This document shows, piece by piece, positions 34,560 through 43,333 of a stretch of 64,000 nt of DNA. The position numbers and the translations under genes were made by a program. Below the pieces are notes generated by a model, which saw only the letters and a list, made by a program, of their open reading frames with translations, was not told the origin of the DNA and did no database searches. Position 1 is the first letter of the stretch; each line of letters begins with the position of its first letter. This DNA comes from Bacteroidaceae bacterium (GTDB lineage: Bacteria; Bacteroidota; Bacteroidia; Bacteroidales; Bacteroidaceae): the NCBI GenBank assembly GCA_017622815.1, contig JAGAQH010000027.1, forward strand, positions 1-64,000. The letters run 5' to 3'.

Positions 34560-36983
34560 TTAAGCCAGTGACATTATGTCCGCGAACACACCGGCGGCCG
34601 TTACAGAGGCGCCGGCACCGTAGCCCTGGATGAGCATGGGGTATTCGTTGTAACGCTCGGTGGTGAGGAGCACGATGTTGTTGCTGCCCTCCAACTGGTA
34701 GAAGGGATGTCCGGCCTCTATCTCCTGCAGGGAGATGCTGGCATGACCGCCCTCGTACTTGGCCACGAAGCGCCAAACCTTGTTCTCGCTCTCCAGCACC
34801 TTGCGGCGTGCTTCCCAATCGGCATCCAGTGTGGGGAGGTTCTGCCAGAACTCCTCCATGGTGCCGTCGAAGAAGGACTGGGGCACGAAGAGTTTCTTCT
34901 CCACGTCCTCCTGGTTGATGCTGTAACCGGCCTCGCGAGCGAGGATGACCAGTTTGCGCAGCACGTCCTTGCCGGAGAGGTCTATGCGCGGGTCGGGCTC
35001 GCTGTATCCCTCGGCCTTGGCCAGTTCCACCGTCTTGCTGAAGGGTATGTCGGCAGAGATGGTGTTGAAGATGTAGTTGAGCGTACCGCTGAGGACTGCC
35101 TCGATGCGCAGGATCTTGTCGCCCGAGTTGCGCAGGTCGTTGATGGTGCGTATGATGGGCAGGCCTGCACCCACGTTGGTTTCAAACAGGAACTTCACGC
35201 CACGCATCTGTGCTATGCGCTTGAGTTCGCTGTATTGCTCGTAATCGCTGGAGGCGGCAATCTTGTTGGCCGCCACTATGTTGATGTTGTGGGAAAGGAA
35301 ATCCTTGTAGAGCGATGCCACCTCGGCCGATGCCGTGCAATCCACGAAGACGCTGTTGAAGATGTTCATGCCTATGACCTCGTCGCGCAGGCGCCGGATG
35401 TCGCTTGCAGGAGCCTCATGCAGGCGTTGGCGGAAGTTGTCCAGTTCCAGTCCCTCGCGTGCAAACATGGCATTGTGGCCGGAGGCTATGCCCACGACAT
35501 TGAGTTGGAGGCGGAGTTCGCGCATCAGTTTCTCGCGCTGCTGGTGTATCTGCTCAATGAGACTTCCGCCCACGGTGCCCACACCGCAGATGAAGAGGTT
35601 GAGCACCTGATATTCGCTCAGAAAGAAGGAGTCGTGGATGACGTTCAGCGCCTTGCGCAGGTACTCCTCGGCAATGACGAAGGAGATGTTCGTCTCGCTT
35701 GCGCCCTGGGCACATGCAATGACACTGATACCGCTACGTCCCAGCGTGCCGAACAATTTGCCGGCAATGCCAGGGGTGTGCTTCATGTTCTCGCCCACGA
35801 TGGCCACGGTGGCCAGGCCTCCTTCGGCCGTCATGGGGTACATGGCGCCGTCGGCTATCTCCTGGGCAAACTCCTCGTTGAGCACACGGCATGCCTCGCT
35901 GGCATCCACGTCGCGCACACCTATGGAGGTGCTGTTCTCGCTGCTTGCCTGGGACACCATGAACACTGATATGCCATTGTCCGCCAGGCAGGTGAAGATA
36001 CGGCGGTTCACACCGATGACACCCACCATGGAAAGACCGCTGACGGTGATGAGCGTGGTGCCCTTGATGCTGGAGATGCCACGGATGGGCTTCTCGCCCA
36101 GGTGTATGTCCTTCTTGATGATGGTACCGGGGGCATCGGGGTTGAAGGTGTTCTTCACCCAGATGGGAATGTTCTTCACGCAGACGGGGTATATGGTGGG
36201 AGGATAGATTACCTTGGCACCGAAGTTGCAGAGTTCCATGGCCTCCACGTAGGAGAGTTCGTCGATGACGTATGCCGTGCTGATTACACGGGGGTCGGCG
36301 GTCATGAAACCGTCCACGTCCGTCCATATCTCCAGTGCCGTAGCGTCCAGTGCCGCCGCCACGATGGCCGCGGTGTAGTCGCTGCCGCCACGTCCAAGGT
36401 TGGTCACCTCGCCGCTCTCTATGTCGGAGGAGATGAAACCGCCCATCAGGCTTATCTCGGGCAGGCGCTTCCATGTGTTGCGCACTATCTCGTTGGTGGC
36501 CTGTGCACAGAGCACGTTCTTGCCGTTCTTCTTCTCGGTGCGGATGATGTCGCGCGAATCGTACCATCTGGCACCGTCGATAACGGTGGCCACTATGCGC
36601 GATGACATGCGCTCGCCATAACTGACGATTGTTGCCTCGGTCTTGGGCGAGAGGTCGCGGATCAGGCAGACACCCTGATAGATGCTCCTCAACTCCTCCA
36701 GCAGGGCACGTACTATGGTGAGCAGTTCGCCACGGGCAGAGCCGGCAGGGAGAACCTCGCGGATAACCTTTTCATGACGGCCCACGATTTCCAGAAACAC
36801 CTTCTGGTAGCGCAGGTCGCCCTCCAGAGCCATCTGTGCCGTCTGTATCAACTTGTCGGTAATGCCGCCCAGGGCACTTACCACCACGATGACGGGCTCC
36901 GTCTGCGACTCCACTATCTTCTTTACGTTAAGTATGCTTTCTGCGCTACCCACACTGGTACCGCCAAACTTCAGTACTTTCAT
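34560..36983 (-). CDS. thrA: Bifunctional aspartate kinase / homoserine dehydrogenase
   Basis: This 807-residue protein begins with the aspartokinase motif 'VLKFGGTSVGSAE'. It has two ACT segments in the middle ('TLITVSGLSMVGVIGV', 'GGLATVAIVGENM') and a homoserine dehydrogenase half from about residue 460 ('LFICGVGTVGGSLIEQI', 'NIVAANKIA', 'VLSGTLNYIF'). It performs the first and third steps from aspartate to threonine and methionine, probably with threonine feedback through the ACT domains. It has its own consensus promoter and heads the thr gene run. Confidence 0.97.
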   Translation of the reverse strand: MKVLKFGGTSVGSAESILNVKKIVESQTEPVIVVVSALGGITDKLIQTAQMALEGDLRYQKVFLEIVGRHEKVIREVLPAGSARGELLTIVRALLEELRSIYQGVCLIRDLSPKTEATIVSYGERMSSRIVATVIDGARWYDSRDIIRTEKKNGKNVLCAQATNEIVRNTWKRLPEISLMGGFISSDIESGEVTNLGRGGSDYTAAIVAAALDATALEIWTDVDGFMTADPRVISTAYVIDELSYVEAMELCNFGAKVIYPPTIYPVCVKNIPIWVKNTFNPDAPGTIIKKDIHLGEKPIRGISSIKGTTLITVSGLSMVGVIGVNRRIFTCLADNGISVFMVSQASSENSTSIGVRDVDASEACRVLNEEFAQEIADGAMYPMTAEGGLATVAIVGENMKHTPGIAGKLFGTLGRSGISVIACAQGASETNISFVIAEEYLRKALNVIHDSFFLSEYQVLNLFICGVGTVGGSLIEQIHQQREKLMRELRLQLNVVGIASGHNAMFAREGLELDNFRQRLHEAPASDIRRLRDEVIGMNIFNSVFVDCTASAEVASLYKDFLSHNINIVAANKIAASSDYEQYSELKRIAQMRGVKFLFETNVGAGLPIIRTINDLRNSGDKILRIEAVLSGTLNYIFNTISADIPFSKTVELAKAEGYSEPDPRIDLSGKDVLRKLVILAREAGYSINQEDVEKKLFVPQSFFDGTMEEFWQNLPTLDADWEARRKVLESENKVWRFVAKYEGGHASISLQEIEAGHPFYQLEGSNNIVLLTTERYNEYPMLIQGYGAGASVTAAGVFADIMSLA

Positions 36984-37014
36984 ACTTATTATATGTCTTA
37001 TCTTTTTGAGTGGG

Positions 37015-37046
37015 CAAATTTACAATTATTTATAGTACCAAGCAAA
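37015..37046 (-). promoter_or_regulatory. Promoter of the thr gene run
   Basis: Minus strand TTTG, exactly 20 bases, TAAATTTG; this is a full consensus. The leader before thrA is only about 25 bases, too short for a peptide attenuator. Confidence 0.8.
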
Positions 37047-37056
37047 CTATTTGTTC

Positions 37057-38709
37057 CTATTCTTGACTATTGAGTATCATTTTGCCTGATTTCTCCGCCG
37101 CCATTTCGGCACAACGTTCGCCATCCACACCTGCCGAGACGATGCCGCCGGCATAACCGGCTCCCTCACCGCAGGGGAAGAGTCCGCGGATGCGGACATG
37201 CTGGATGGTCTCCCTCTGGCGCAGGATGCGCACGGGGGCGGAGGTGCGGGTTTCAATGGCTATCATGTTGGCCTCGTTGGTGAGGAAACCATGGTAGGCA
37301 CGGCCGAAGGCCTTGAATCCCTCCTGCAGGCGTGTGGTTATGAACTTGGGCATCCAGAAGTGCAGGGGGCTGGCAATGAGGCCGGGGGCATAGGTGCTTT
37401 CGCCCAGGTCGGCACTGAGGCGGTTGTTGACGAAGTCGGCCATACGCTGGGAGGGTGCCGTCTGCCGGCGGTTGCCCTGGAGCCAGCACATCCTCTCCAA
37501 CTGTTCCTGGAGGAGGAGGGGGCGCAGGATGTCGTCCTGCATGTCGGAGGGAGAGAGGTTCAGGTCGGAGGTTTCCAGCGCTATGATGTCCGTGCGCCTG
37601 GCCTCGGACGGGGTGAGCAGGGATGCCGGCATGATGTCCTCGGGACGTATCTCCACGACCATGCCGGAGTTGCTCCAACGGCCGCCACGGTTGGAGGGGC
37701 TCATGCCGTTGACCACTATCTGCTCGGGACCGCTGGCGGCAGGAACCACCACACCGCCGGGGCACATGCAGAAACTATACACGCCTCGTCCCTCTGCCTG
37801 GCGCACCATGCTGTATTCGGCGGCAGGGAGCCACTTGCCACGGCCCTCCTTGGAGTGATACTGTATCTGGTCGATGAGGTGCGAGGGGTGCTCCAGACGC
37901 ACACCGATGGCAAGCCCCTTGGCCTCCATCTCTATGTGCTCGGAGTGCAGGTAGCGGTAGACGTCGCGTGCGGAATGTCCCGTGGCAAGTATCACGGAGG
38001 AGGCGAGGAACTCGCGCTCGCCGCAACGTATGCCACGCACCTGGTCGTTCTCCACAATCAGGGAGGTCATCTTCGTCTGGAAGTGCACCTCGCCGCCACG
38101 CGAGAGGATGGTCTTGCGCATGTTCTCGATGACACGGGGCAGGCAATCCGTACCTATATGCGGATGTGCATCAACAAGGATGTTGGGGTTGGCGCCATGC
38201 TGTACGAAGACACGCAGGATCTTGTCGCAATCGCCGCGCTTCTTGCTTCGGGTGTATAGTTTGCCGTCGCTATATGCCCCGGCACCTCCCTCGCCGAAGG
38301 AATAGTTGCTCTCGGCATCCACACATTGTTCGGAGCGTATGCGTGCAATGTCCTTCTTGCGCTCGCGCACGTCCTTGCCCCTCTCCACCACTATGGGGCG
38401 AAGGCCAAGTTCTATGAGGCGCAGGGCGGCAAACAATCCACCGGGACCTGCACCCACCACGATGACCGCCTCGGCCTCGCTGACGTCGGGATAATATATG
38501 GGGTCGAAAAGCCTGTCCTGAGGTTTCTCGCCCACGAAGGCACGCACCGTAAGGTTCACGAAGATGGTACGCTGGCGTGCATCAATACTGCGTTTGAGCA
38601 CCTGCACGGCATCGGCCCTGAGGCCCTTCTCGCGTTGCAGGTAGGAAAGGATCCCGCGTTCGTCGTATGCCTCGCGGGGGGAGATGCGGAGTTGGAATTC
38701 GTGTATCAT
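37057..38709 (-). CDS. FAD-dependent oxidoreductase of the COG2509 type
   Basis: This 550-residue flavoprotein has an N-terminal domain of about 85 residues preceding the Rossmann motif 'VIVVGAGPGGLFAALRLIE' and 'VVERGKDVRERKKDIA'. Further blocks are 'NYSFGEGGAGAYSDGKL' and the C-terminal 'GLFPCGEGAGYAGGIVSAGVDG', which are hallmarks of this widely conserved but uncharacterised group. It ends 11 bases before the thrA promoter, so the two transcripts are distinct. A GC-rich palindrome separates it from radA upstream. The substrate is unknown. Confidence 0.88.
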   Translation of the reverse strand: MIHEFQLRISPREAYDERGILSYLQREKGLRADAVQVLKRSIDARQRTIFVNLTVRAFVGEKPQDRLFDPIYYPDVSEAEAVIVVGAGPGGLFAALRLIELGLRPIVVERGKDVRERKKDIARIRSEQCVDAESNYSFGEGGAGAYSDGKLYTRSKKRGDCDKILRVFVQHGANPNILVDAHPHIGTDCLPRVIENMRKTILSRGGEVHFQTKMTSLIVENDQVRGIRCGEREFLASSVILATGHSARDVYRYLHSEHIEMEAKGLAIGVRLEHPSHLIDQIQYHSKEGRGKWLPAAEYSMVRQAEGRGVYSFCMCPGGVVVPAASGPEQIVVNGMSPSNRGGRWSNSGMVVEIRPEDIMPASLLTPSEARRTDIIALETSDLNLSPSDMQDDILRPLLLQEQLERMCWLQGNRRQTAPSQRMADFVNNRLSADLGESTYAPGLIASPLHFWMPKFITTRLQEGFKAFGRAYHGFLTNEANMIAIETRTSAPVRILRQRETIQHVRIRGLFPCGEGAGYAGGIVSAGVDGERCAEMAAEKSGKMILNSQE

Positions 38710-38721
38710 AGTTAAGAGGAA

Positions 38722-38915
38722 GACCCTCCCCCTTACCCCTCCACAAGGGAGGGGAGTATATAGTACTGGGGAATAAGGGGACCCCTCCCCTTTAATCGTT
38801 GAGCGTTGAACGTTGAACGATGTTCACTGGGGAATGAGGATTTTATTAAAGGATTAATATTCATTGTCTGTTGTAACCACTCCCCTCCATACAGGGAGGG
38901 GTTGGGGGAGGGTCC
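38722..38915. repeat. GC-rich palindromic element with a central insertion
   Basis: The left arm (GACCCTCCCCCTTACCCCTC.. GGGAGGGGAGTATA) and right arm (TGTTGTAACCACTCCCCTCC.. GGGAGGGTCC) match the 102-bp elements in the U32 and ABC-F genes. Here they are separated by about 95 extra bases, including CGTTGAA heptads at 38798-38820. It stops a few bases from the radA stop codon. Confidence 0.85.
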
Positions 38916-38919
38916 CCCC

Positions 38920-40326
38920 TTACCCAAACAGTTCCCTTACCGCTTCTGCCACGCGGCGCACGGGTACTATTTCTATGGTGTAGTTCTTCTTGTCCAGGGA
39001 GGACATATTATTATAAGGTATGAGTATGCGGGTGAAGCCAAGGCGCTGCGCCTCGCTGATGCGCTGCTCTATACGGCTGACGGGACGTATCTCACCACTC
39101 AATCCCACCTCGCCTGCCATGCAGACACCGGTGTCTATGGGGGTGTCCACATTGCTGGAAAGCACGGCGGCTATGACACTGAGGTCGAGGGCAGGGTCGG
39201 TGACGCGCAGACCTCCGGCTATGTTCAGGAAGACGTCCTTCTGTGCCAACTTGAACCCCACACGTTTCTCCAGAATGGCAAGGAGCATGTTCAGGCGCTT
39301 GCCGTCGAAACCTATGGTACTACGTTGTGCCGTGCCGTAGGCGGCGGTGGAGACGAGTGCCTGGGTCTCTATGAGGAAGGGACGCACACCCTCTATGGCG
39401 GAGGCTATAGCCACACCGGAGAGTCCTTCGCGATTGTCGGAAAGGAGCAGTTCGGAGGGGTTGGTAACCTGGCGGAGGCCGTCGTGCCTCATCTCGTAGA
39501 TGCCCAACTCGGAGGTGCTGCCGAAACGGTTCTTTATGCTTCTGAGGATACGGTACATATAGTGCTGGTCGCCCTCGAACTGAAGCACGGTGTCCACGAT
39601 GTGCTCCAGCACCTTGGGACCTGCCAGGGAGCCCTCCTTGGTGATGTGGCCGATGAGCAGGATGCTGACACCTCCCGACTTGGCATAGCGCAACAGGGAG
39701 GCGGCACATTCCCTTATCTGGGAGAGCGAACCCGGACTTGACTCCACTCCCTCGGTGGAGATTGTCTGTATGGAGTCGATGACCACGAGGTCGGGACGTG
39801 TCTCCTGTATCTGCAGGTATATCTGTTCCAGGGATGTCTCGGTGAAGACAAGCAGGGAGTCGCGCTCCTCCCCACCGGCCTCGGGTGCAAGGCGCTCGGC
39901 CCTCAACTTTATCTGCCTGGCGCTCTCCTCGCCGGAAACGTACAGGATGCGCTTGTCCTTCAGGGCAAGAACCGTCTGCAACACCAGAGTACTCTTGCCT
40001 ATGCCGGGTTCTCCGCCAAGCAGGACAAGGCTGCCCGGCACCAGGCCTCCGCCAAGCACGCGGTTCAGTTCGCCGTCCAAGAGGTCCATGCGAGGTTCTT
40101 GCGTGGCATTGATATCGGACAGGGGCATAGGTTTGCGTCGGTTTGCCCCCTCCTGCTCGCCGGCCGCCTGCAATGCCATGCGCGTAATGGCCGACTGGGG
40201 TTTCTCTGCCTGGATGTGCATCTCCTTCATGGTGTTCCACCTGCCGCAAGCGGGGCACTTGCCCACCCAACGGACAGATTCCTGACCACAATAGTCGCAC
40301 ACGTATACGGTCTTCTGCTTTGCCAT
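38920..40326 (-). CDS. radA: DNA repair protein RadA
   Basis: This 468-residue RecA-like ATPase has the N-terminal zinc finger CxxC...CxxC ('VCDYCGQESVRWVGKCPACGRWNT') and Walker A in 'LLGGEPGIGKSTLVLQ'. It also has the RadA-specific 'KNRFG' motif and the C-terminal Lon-like domain ('VCMAGEVGLSGEIRPV'). It promotes branch migration in recombinational repair. It is full length. Its 3' end is bordered by the palindromic element, so transcription from upstream genes may be attenuated after it. Confidence 0.97.
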   Translation of the reverse strand: MAKQKTVYVCDYCGQESVRWVGKCPACGRWNTMKEMHIQAEKPQSAITRMALQAAGEQEGANRRKPMPLSDINATQEPRMDLLDGELNRVLGGGLVPGSLVLLGGEPGIGKSTLVLQTVLALKDKRILYVSGEESARQIKLRAERLAPEAGGEERDSLLVFTETSLEQIYLQIQETRPDLVVIDSIQTISTEGVESSPGSLSQIRECAASLLRYAKSGGVSILLIGHITKEGSLAGPKVLEHIVDTVLQFEGDQHYMYRILRSIKNRFGSTSELGIYEMRHDGLRQVTNPSELLLSDNREGLSGVAIASAIEGVRPFLIETQALVSTAAYGTAQRSTIGFDGKRLNMLLAILEKRVGFKLAQKDVFLNIAGGLRVTDPALDLSVIAAVLSSNVDTPIDTGVCMAGEVGLSGEIRPVSRIEQRISEAQRLGFTRILIPYNNMSSLDKKNYTIEIVPVRRVAEAVRELFG

Positions 40327-40337
40327 GCTTATTATAT

Positions 40338-40456
40338 TAGGACCCCCTAAATCCCCCTTAGGGGGAGGAGGTTAGATGTTTTCTATGCATTCAGAGTATT
40401 CTGAGTAATCGGAGTTTTCCGAGTCTTGTTCATCGCTCACCGCTCACCGTTAAACG
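40338..40456. repeat. Hairpin, nonamer and heptad repeats upstream of radA
   Basis: A CCCCCT/AGGGGG hairpin (40344-40373), GAGTAWTCK-like units (40393-40427) and CGCTCAC/CGTTAA heptads (40431-40468) fill the gap between radA and the U32 gene and run up to its stop. Confidence 0.8.
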
Positions 40457-42253
40457 TTAATCGCTCACCTCCACCGTCATTTGGCACGCCTTGCAATCGA
40501 AGCGCAAGAGGAACCTGCGGCCGTCGGCACCACGGAGATACAGGGGACCTCGCACCGCCTGGGGATTGCGCTTGAGGCATTGCCCCAACTGATAGCGTAT
40601 GCAATAGCGGCAGGTCATCAGGGGGGGGATGGAGGGAATGGGTACCGGACCATCGGACCCTCCCCCTACCCCTCCACAAGGGAGGGGAGTATAATGTTCT
40701 GTTGATAGTTTGTTGTAACTACTCCCTCCCCTTGTGGGAGGGCTGGGGAGGGGTCCGCTCATTGAATCTTCCGCCAGCACTTCTCTCCTCCATTCTGCCA
40801 AACGGCTACGGGGGATGAACCATGGTTGAGAGAAGGATATCTCCGTGTTCGTTACCTCGTATATCGTGCCGCCAAGTTTGGAGAGCACATCGCGGATGGA
40901 GGATGACTGGTCAGTGCGTGCCTCCTGGTGCTCGCACTCATATTCACGGGATGCGGCATGCGTGCCTACGGTTGCCGTAAGGCGGAAACCCTGAGGTATT
41001 TCCTCCAACGTCCATGCAAGGGGCAAACGGCGAAGGGCCGTCTGTCCGGCAAGCACGCTCTCCATTGCCTGATCCTGATTGCGATATATTGTGGTGCCGT
41101 CCTTCAATCCCTGTGGCATGCGATGGGGATAGAGGTGGTTGCCCTCGGCACGGTTTATGCGGAAACCCACCAATTGCTCCTGCCCCTTGGGACCAGAGAC
41201 GTAGCAAAGTCCGTCGCCGTTGGCAAAGGAAGCCGTACCAGCCACCACAATGTGGCCGCGGCGAATCTCCTTGACGAAGCCCACGCGCTCACCCGTACTC
41301 TTTGGGGTGACGGTATTGCAGAGGTCGGAGGTGCGTCCGTGCATGAAGTAGTCGGTAAAGCCACGGTTGAAACTACGCTCGGGATTGGGGGTAAAGGACA
41401 ACTCCACCCTACCCTGCGAGGCGGCACAATACTCCCGGCGCCTCTTGAAAATGGCATCCAAGTGCTGGCGGTACCATGCCGTTACGTTCTTCACATAGGC
41501 GGCATCCTTCAATCTGCCCTCTATCTTCAGCGAACGTGCACCGGCATCGAGCAGAGCCTCCAGATGTGCCGTGCGGTTCATGTCGCGCATGGACAGGAGA
41601 TAACGGCCCTGCAGGAGTTTCTCCCCATCGGCGGTTTCCAGGTCGTAGGGCATACGGCAGAACTGGGCACACTCGCCACGGTTGGCGCTACGCCCGTAGC
41701 ACACCTCCGAGGCATAGCACCGGCCGTTGTAACTGACACAGATGGCACCGTGTATGAACACCTCCAACGGCACCTGGGGCACCTGGCGGTGTATGTCGGC
41801 AATCTCCTCTATGGTGAGTTCGCGCGCAAGCACCACCTGCTCATAACCCTCGCCATGGAGCCTCTGCACCTTCTCTGCCGTGCGGTTGTCCATCTGTGTG
41901 GAGGCATGCAGGGGTATCGGGGGCATGTCGGGCAAGAGCCTTATCCTCTCGTCCTGGACAATGAGGGCATCCACCCCTATGCGGTACATGCGCCATGCCA
42001 GGTCGCGGGCCTCACGGAGTTCCTCCTCGCCCTCGAGCAGGGTGTTGAGCGTAACGTACACCTTCACACCGAAGGGACGCGCATATTGCACCACCAGGGC
42101 AATGTCCTCGTCCGAGTTGCCAGCCGCGGCACGTGCCCCGAAGCGTGCGGCACCTATGTAGACGGCATCCGCACCATGGTCGATGGCGGCAAAGGCACAC
42201 TCCTTGTCGCGTGCCGGTGCGAGGAGTTCTATCTGTATCTTATCCGATGGCAT
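40457..42253 (-). CDS. U32 family protein (RlhA/YhbU-like) carrying an in-frame palindromic insertion
   Basis: This is a 598-residue protein of the so-called collagenase U32 family. Its better studied members hydroxylate tRNA or rRNA bases rather than cleave proteins. Conserved blocks include 'ELLAPARDKE', 'HGADAVYIGA', 'FIHGAICVSYNGRCY' and the Cys set 'CYGRSANRGECAQFCR', plus a second Cys set near the end ('CRYCIRYQLGQC', 'CKAC'). Residues 500-533 are encoded by a 102-bp GC-rich palindrome found elsewhere between genes. The segment is Gly/Pro rich and interrupts the region before the C-terminal Cys set. The start overlaps the metA 3' end by 14 bases, implying translational coupling. Confidence 0.87.
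   Translation of the reverse strand: MPSDKIQIELLAPARDKECAFAAIDHGADAVYIGAARFGARAAAGNSDEDIALVVQYARPFGVKVYVTLNTLLEGEEELREARDLAWRMYRIGVDALIVQDERIRLLPDMPPIPLHASTQMDNRTAEKVQRLHGEGYEQVVLARELTIEEIADIHRQVPQVPLEVFIHGAICVSYNGRCYASEVCYGRSANRGECAQFCRMPYDLETADGEKLLQGRYLLSMRDMNRTAHLEALLDAGARSLKIEGRLKDAAYVKNVTAWYRQHLDAIFKRRREYCAASQGRVELSFTPNPERSFNRGFTDYFMHGRTSDLCNTVTPKSTGERVGFVKEIRRGHIVVAGTASFANGDGLCYVSGPKGQEQLVGFRINRAEGNHLYPHRMPQGLKDGTTIYRNQDQAMESVLAGQTALRRLPLAWTLEEIPQGFRLTATVGTHAASREYECEHQEARTDQSSSIRDVLSKLGGTIYEVTNTEISFSQPWFIPRSRLAEWRREVLAEDSMSGPLPSPPTRGGSSYNKLSTEHYTPLPCGGVGGGSDGPVPIPSIPPLMTCRYCIRYQLGQCLKRNPQAVRGPLYLRGADGRRFLLRFDCKACQMTVEVSD
40655..40756 (-). repeat. GC-rich palindromic element inside the U32 gene (34 codons)
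   Basis: 102 bp, exactly 34 codons, reading GPLPSPPTRGGSS..TPLPCGGVGGGS. By eye it differs at about 9 positions from the copy in the ABC-F gene. The arms GGACCCTCCCC and GGGGAGGGGTCC pair. Confidence 0.92.
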
Positions 42254-43157
42254 TGATGTCGTATGGTGTTTCCTGGTAGACGTAGTAGTTGAGCCAGTTG
42301 GTGAAGAGCAGGTTGCCGTGTCCTCGCCAAGTAACGTGCACGCCCTTTTCCATGTCGTTGTCGGTATAGTAGTTGTAGGGCATCTGTATGGGCAGACCCT
42401 TGCCCAGGTCGCGCCGGTACTCGGTGTCCAGTGTCAGGGGCGAGTACTCGCTGTGTCCCGTCACGAATATCTCCCTGCCTCCGCGTGCCATCACCATGGA
42501 AACGCCGCTCATGGGACTTTCCGCTATGATCTGCAGTTCCGGCACACGCTCTATGTCCTCACGGCGCACCTCGGTATGGCGGCTATGGGGCATGTTGAAG
42601 ACGTCGTCGAAACCACGAAAGATGGGCAGACGGGGATTCAGGGGTGTCTGCGGAAAGATGCCGAACATCTTCTCGGGCAGGGGATACTTGGGTACGCCAT
42701 AATAGTGGCTCAGTGCCGCCTGTGCCGCCCAGCAGATGTACATGGTGGAGGTGACATTATGGCGGCACCAGTCGAAGATTTCCTCCATCTCCTGCCAGTA
42801 GGTGACGTCCTCGTACTCGAGATGCTCCACGGGTGCACCGGTTATTATCATGCCGTCGAACTTCTCGTGCTTCATCAGTTCGAAGTCGCGGTAGAAAGCC
42901 TGCATGTGCTCTATGGGCGTGTTCTTGGACGTGTGTGCCTTCACCTTCATCAGATGTATCTCCATCTGCAAGGGTGTGTTGGACAGGAGGCGGAGCAAGT
43001 CCGTCTCTGTGGTTATCTTCAGGGGCATGAGGTTCAGTATGGCAATACGCAAGGGACGTATGTCCTGATGCCTGGCCCTCTCATCGCCGAGTACAAAGAT
43101 GTTCTCTTCCTTCAAGTACTCTATGGCGGGCAGTTTGTCGGGTAGTGTTAGTGGCAT
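42240..43157 (-). CDS. metA: Homoserine O-acyltransferase (MetA family, probably acetyl-CoA using)
   Basis: This 305-residue protein matches MetA throughout. It carries 'NLMPLKITTETDLLRLL', catalytic Cys in 'YICWAAQAAL', the His in 'VTGHSEYSP' and 'HSRHTEV'. Although usually labelled succinyltransferase, the specificity site reads 'TGAPVE' with Glu where the E. coli succinyl enzyme has Gly. In characterised MetA proteins Glu at this position goes with acetyl-CoA. It starts methionine synthesis from homoserine. Its end overlaps the U32 gene. Its 5' side is a long nonamer array with no obvious promoter box. Confidence 0.93.
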   Translation of the reverse strand: MPLTLPDKLPAIEYLKEENIFVLGDERARHQDIRPLRIAILNLMPLKITTETDLLRLLSNTPLQMEIHLMKVKAHTSKNTPIEHMQAFYRDFELMKHEKFDGMIITGAPVEHLEYEDVTYWQEMEEIFDWCRHNVTSTMYICWAAQAALSHYYGVPKYPLPEKMFGIFPQTPLNPRLPIFRGFDDVFNMPHSRHTEVRREDIERVPELQIIAESPMSGVSMVMARGGREIFVTGHSEYSPLTLDTEYRRDLGKGLPIQMPYNYYTDNDMEKGVHVTWRGHGNLLFTNWLNYYVYQETPYDINAIG

Positions 43158-43162
43158 AGTTT

Positions 43163-43333
43163 AAACGGAAAACGGAAAGGTTAAAGGGGAGCGGGGAGCG
43201 GAGTAATCGGAGTATTCGGAGTAATCGGAGTATTCGGAGTAATCGGAGTATTCGGAGTAATCGGAGTATTCGGAGTATTCGGAGTTCTCTGAGTCCTGAG
43301 TTTTCCGATTTCCGTTTTCACCTTTCCGTTTCC
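43163..43333. repeat. Heptads flanking a nine-unit GAGTAWTCG nonanucleotide array
   Basis: ACGGAAA units (43166-43182), then nine tandem 9-bp units (43201-43281, alternating GAGTAATCG and GAGTATTCG) with two degenerate ones to 43299. TTTTCCG/ATTTCCG units follow and run into the last codons of the ABC-F gene. The array occupies the entire 160-base gap upstream of metA. Confidence 0.92.

Noticed and set aside
34707..35969. 420-codon plus-strand frame
   Set aside because: It is antisense to thrA; long antisense frames are common here because of the GC-rich codon bias, and the protein has no recognisable motifs.
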